Source: Micavibrio sp. | Lineage (GTDB): Bacteria; Pseudomonadota; Alphaproteobacteria; Micavibrionales; Micavibrionaceae | DNA: 10,379 nucleotides | Direction: 5' to 3' | NCBI GenBank assembly: GCA_030824805.1 | Contig: JAPJRC010000072.1 | Coordinates: 1-10,379, forward strand | Part shown: positions 7,636 through 10,379 of the stretch, piece by piece | How positions within the stretch are numbered: the first letter of the stretch is position 1 | How the letters are laid out: each line of letters opens with the position of its first letter | Program-made: the position numbers and the translations under genes | The notes under the pieces: model-generated | The model's database searches: none | What the model was told of the DNA's origin: nothing | The model's input: only the letters and a program-made list of their open reading frames with translations

Positions 7636-7661
7636 GGAACTTGTAAGCGCCAATTTCTGTT
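7636..7661 (+). promoter_or_regulatory. Putative EcfG-type (general stress) promoter of glgC-glgA
   Basis: GGAAC (7636-7640), 17 nt, then TGTT (7658-7661), fitting GGAAC-N16/17-nGTT with T at the first -10 base. Transcription would start close to 7668, 33 nt or less from the glgC ATG at 7695. That placement would put the alternative in-frame ATG at 7665 at or above the transcript start, which supports the shorter GlgC. Confidence 0.5.
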
Positions 7662-7694
7662 GTTGTGGTGAACAGCAGAGACGGGGAAAATACC

Positions 7695-8999
7695 ATGACA
7701 GATCGCGAACTGCGACAAGCACCGAAACGTGCCATTACAATCATTCTTGCAGGTGGGCGCGGCAGCCGCCTTATGGACCTGACGGACAACCGCGCAAAGC
7801 CCGCTGTTCATTTTGGCGGCAAGTACCGCATCATAGATTTCGCCCTTTCCAACTGCGTCAATTCCGGCTTCCGCCGCATCAGCGTTCTGACACAATACAA
7901 ATCCCACAGCCTGATCCGCCATATGCAGCATGGCTGGGGATTTTTACGCGGAGAAATGGGAGAGTTTGTCGATATCATTCCAGCCCAGCAACGCGTGGAT
8001 GAAAATCTCTGGTATCAGGGAACCGCGGATGCCGTGCACCAGAACCTCGACATCCTGCAAGGACATAAGGCCGATTATGTTCTTATCCTGGCCGGCGACC
8101 ATGTATACAAAATGGATTATGCCGCTCTGCTCGCCGACCACATCAAAAAAGGCGCTGACCTCACCATCCCCTGCATTAAAGTACCGCGCATGGACGCCAC
8201 AGAATTTGGCGTTATGCATGTCGACGAGAAAGACCAGATCATCGACTTTCTTGAAAAGCCAAAAGACCCGCCCGGCATTCCCGGCAACGAGGAATATTCG
8301 CTCGCCAGTATGGGCATTTATGTCTTCAACGCGAAATTCCTCTACGAACAGCTTCGCCGTGATGCAGAATTGCTGGAATCCTCGCACGATTTCGGCAAGG
8401 ACATCATTCCATATCTCGTCCCGCGTGCGAAAGTGATGGCACACAGATTTGAGGATAGCTGCGTACGTTCCAGCGAAAGTGCACCGGCTTACTGGCGTGA
8501 TGTCGGGACAGTGGATTCTTACTGGGAAGCCAATATCGATATGACGCGCGTCACGCCGCAGCTTGATCTGTATGACCCGAACTGGCCTATCTTCACTTAT
8601 CAGGAACAGCTTCCGGGTGCGAAGTTCGTGTTCGATGATGACGACCGCCGCGGTCATGCAGTCGATAGCGTGATTTCGCATGGATGCATCATCTCGGGAT
8701 CCCGTGTCAACCAGTCGTTGCTTTCGAGCCGTGTACGCATCAATTCCTATTGTAAGATTGACGGTGCCGTCCTGCTGCCGGGTGTCGAGGTCGGCCGCCA
8801 TGCGCGCCTGAAAAACGTCGTGGTGGACAGTGGCACCAAAATACCCGAAGGTCTTGTTGTCGGTGAAGATGCCGAAGAAGATGCAAGACGTTTCCTCCGG
8901 ACCAAAAACGGGGTAGTATTGATCAATAATGCCATGTTGAAAGCGCTTGAACTGGAATGCGTGTCCTCTTTTGCTCCTCTGAAATCTATCCGTACATAA
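7695..8999 (+). CDS. glgC: Glucose-1-phosphate adenylyltransferase (ADP-glucose pyrophosphorylase), 434 aa
   Basis: GlgC makes ADP-glucose from ATP and glucose-1-phosphate, the committed and normally allosteric step of bacterial glycogen synthesis. The N-terminal nucleotidyltransferase domain carries IILAGGRGSRLMDLT (16-30), RAKPAVHFGGKYRIIDFALSN (33-53), YQGTADAVHQN (107-117), LAGDHVYKMDY with metal-site Asp134, and the sugar-phosphate motif FLEKP with Lys188. SCVRS and YWRDVGTVDSYWEANID (255-282) follow, then a left-handed beta-helix domain from about residue 310. Length matches E. coli GlgC (431). I prefer the ATG at 7695, which has GGGGAA at 7683-7688 and gives the usual N-terminus, over an in-frame ATG at 7665. 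The last 14 residues (from Glu421) lie inside glgA and follow the point (ML-x-x-L) where many relatives end, so they look like a lineage-specific extension. Confidence 0.97.
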   Translation: MTDRELRQAPKRAITIILAGGRGSRLMDLTDNRAKPAVHFGGKYRIIDFALSNCVNSGFRRISVLTQYKSHSLIRHMQHGWGFLRGEMGEFVDIIPAQQRVDENLWYQGTADAVHQNLDILQGHKADYVLILAGDHVYKMDYAALLADHIKKGADLTIPCIKVPRMDATEFGVMHVDEKDQIIDFLEKPKDPPGIPGNEEYSLASMGIYVFNAKFLYEQLRRDAELLESSHDFGKDIIPYLVPRAKVMAHRFEDSCVRSSESAPAYWRDVGTVDSYWEANIDMTRVTPQLDLYDPNWPIFTYQEQLPGAKFVFDDDDRRGHAVDSVISHGCIISGSRVNQSLLSSRVRINSYCKIDGAVLLPGVEVGRHARLKNVVVDSGTKIPEGLVVGEDAEEDARRFLRTKNGVVLINNAMLKALELECVSSFAPLKSIRT

Positions 9000-10375
9000 A
9001 AACCGGCGGGCTCGGCGATGTAACCGCGGCCCTGCCGCCCGCCCTGATTTCGGCAGGCGTCGATGTCAGGCTTTTTCTCCCCGGATATGCGAAGCTTCTT
9101 GGCAACCTCAAGAAAACAAAGACGCTGATAGAATTTCCCGTGTATTTCGGTGCGGAAAAAGTGCGTCTGATACGCGGCGTTTTGCCCGAAGGCATTGTAA
9201 CCTATGTGCTGGACGCGCCCAGTTTCTGGGACCGCAGCAGCGCCTATGTCGATGAAAACGGAAAAGACTGGGCCGACAACCATTACCGTTTTGCCGCCTT
9301 TTGCCGCGCCATTACGGACCTGGCGCAATATGACACTGAATGGCATCCCGACATTATTCACGGCAATGACTGGCAGTGCGGTTTGATTGCACCGTATGTG
9401 CGCCTGAAAGGCACCGGCACCCCGAAAACTATCATGACCATCCACAATATCGCCTATCAGGGGCTGTTCACTCCGGATGTTATGCCTTCCATCGGCCTTC
9501 CCGGCGAAATGTACACAATGCAAGGCGCAGAATTTTACAACAAGATCGGCTATCTCAAAGCAGGCCTCGCCTACTCCGACCATATTACGACGGTCAGCCC
9601 GACTTACGCGCGCGAAATTCAGGAAACGGATCAAGGGTGCGGGCTTGAAGGTTTCCTCAAAACCAAATCGGAACGGGTTACCGGAATATTGAACGGCATC
9701 GACACGACCATATGGAACCCCGCCAAAGACAAAGATGTGGTGCAGGAATTCGATGTTCGGCATTTGAAACGCCGCGCGCGCAACAAAGAGTTTCTCGTCA
9801 AGAAATATGGGCTTGAAAATCCTGATGCCCCCTTGTTCGCGATCATCAGCCGTTTGGGTTACCAGAAAGGTTTTGACCTTTTGCTGGCCGCCATGCCGAG
9901 GCTTCTGGAACGCGGCGGCAATCTGGTCCTGCTGGGTTCGGGCGACAAGGAACTGGAAGACGCGTTCTCCGCTCTTGCCATTCAGCACAAAGGGCGTGTG
10001 GCAGCGCATATTGGGTATGATGAAACACTGGCACACAAATTACAGGCGGGTGCGGATGTCGTTATCATGCCGTCGCGTTCGGAACCGTGCGGGCTTGTAC
10101 AGCTTTATGCCCTGCGCTATGGCGCATTGCCGTTTGTGCGCAAAACCGGCGGCCTTGCCGATACTGTTGTGGATGTCGTGGAAGAAAACGCCACAGGTTT
10201 TGTTTTCGAAGGTGAGCACGCTGCAGCCCTGCAGAAAAAACTTGATGCTATATTCGACACCTATGCCGACACGCAGAAATGGGAAGACATGCAAAAGCGT
10301 GCCATGGCGCAGGATTTCAGCTGGAACGAGCCTGCGGCCGCGTATAAAAATCTTTATCGATCGTTGCTGTCGTAG
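8957..10375 (+). CDS. glgA: Glycogen synthase, ADP-glucose specific, 472 aa
   Basis: GlgA (GT5, GT-B fold) transfers glucose from ADP-glucose to the non-reducing end of alpha-1,4-glucan. The family N-terminus MRVLFCSSEIYPYIKTGGLGDV contains the KxGGL nucleotide-sugar motif (Lys15). Further on are HGNDWQCGL (135-143), IHNIAYQG (162-169), LNGIDTTIWNP (245-255), SRLGYQKG (Arg299, Lys304) and PSRSEPCGLVQLYALRYG (372-389) with Glu376 and Cys378, then RKTGGLADTV. These positions lie within one residue of the corresponding E. coli GlgA sites (300, 305, 377 and 379). Length is typical (E. coli 477). The start is fixed by homology and overlaps the glgC end by 43 nt in another frame; no clear Shine-Dalgarno precedes it, so translation probably depends on glgC. 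The stop lies 4 nt before the window edge, so it is complete. Confidence 0.97.
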   Translation: MRVLFCSSEIYPYIKTGGLGDVTAALPPALISAGVDVRLFLPGYAKLLGNLKKTKTLIEFPVYFGAEKVRLIRGVLPEGIVTYVLDAPSFWDRSSAYVDENGKDWADNHYRFAAFCRAITDLAQYDTEWHPDIIHGNDWQCGLIAPYVRLKGTGTPKTIMTIHNIAYQGLFTPDVMPSIGLPGEMYTMQGAEFYNKIGYLKAGLAYSDHITTVSPTYAREIQETDQGCGLEGFLKTKSERVTGILNGIDTTIWNPAKDKDVVQEFDVRHLKRRARNKEFLVKKYGLENPDAPLFAIISRLGYQKGFDLLLAAMPRLLERGGNLVLLGSGDKELEDAFSALAIQHKGRVAAHIGYDETLAHKLQAGADVVIMPSRSEPCGLVQLYALRYGALPFVRKTGGLADTVVDVVEENATGFVFEGEHAAALQKKLDAIFDTYADTQKWEDMQKRAMAQDFSWNEPAAAYKNLYRSLLS

Positions 10376-10379
10376 AAGC

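Noticed and set aside
7665..7694. glgC start ten codons upstream at 7665
   Set aside because: It would lie at or before the transcript start implied by the 7636-7661 promoter match, and it lacks a better ribosome binding site than the ATG at 7695.
7944..8801. 285-residue minus-strand frame opposite glgC
   Set aside because: It is entirely antisense to conserved glgC motifs and has no recognisable domain.
8747..10036. 429-residue open frame on the minus strand opposite glgA
   Set aside because: It lies wholly opposite glgA and the end of glgC, both certain by motif and length. The translation shows no family features. Long antisense frames of this kind arise from the codon bias of the real gene.

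Overview
The window is a compact glycogen and trehalose metabolism locus from a proteobacterium, probably an alphaproteobacterium. The protein families point to Proteobacteria in general. The narrower placement rests on four promoter-like sites of the GGAAC-N16/17-nGTT type, which is the signature of the alphaproteobacterial general stress sigma factor EcfG (also called RpoE2 or SigT). No ribosomal or other phylogenetic marker is present, so the placement is an inference. Base composition is moderate and looks even across the window. I see no tRNA, rRNA, CRISPR array, insertion sequence or other sign of mobility.

Layout from left to right. (1) Minus strand, 5131 down to 1: malQ (4-alpha-glucanotransferase), glgB (branching enzyme) and treZ (maltooligosyltrehalose trehalohydrolase, cut by the left window edge). 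Gene ends overlap by 4 and 13 nt, so this is one operon transcribed leftwards. (2) 5132-5266: a divergent intergenic region with back-to-back stress-type promoters built around an inverted repeat. (3) 5267-5413, plus strand: an unrecognised 48-residue ORF with its own promoter-like site and ribosome binding site. (4) 5424-7538, minus strand: glgX (debranching enzyme), which meets the small ORF tail to tail. (5) 7539-7694: a second divergent intergenic region with another pair of stress-type promoters. (6) Plus strand: glgC (ADP-glucose pyrophosphorylase) and glgA (glycogen synthase), overlapping by 43 nt and ending 4 nt before the right edge.

Together the enzymes build glycogen (GlgC makes ADP-glucose, GlgA extends chains, GlgB adds branches). 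They also reopen it and turn it into trehalose: GlgX debranches, MalQ reshuffles linear maltodextrins, and TreZ releases trehalose from maltooligosyltrehalose made by TreY. TreY itself is not in the window. Catalytic residues are intact in all six enzymes. The main point beyond routine annotation is that all four inferred transcription units start behind a GGAAC-N16/17-nGTT element 30-44 nt upstream of their start codons. This suggests that the whole glycogen-to-trehalose route, plus an unknown small protein, is one general-stress regulon.
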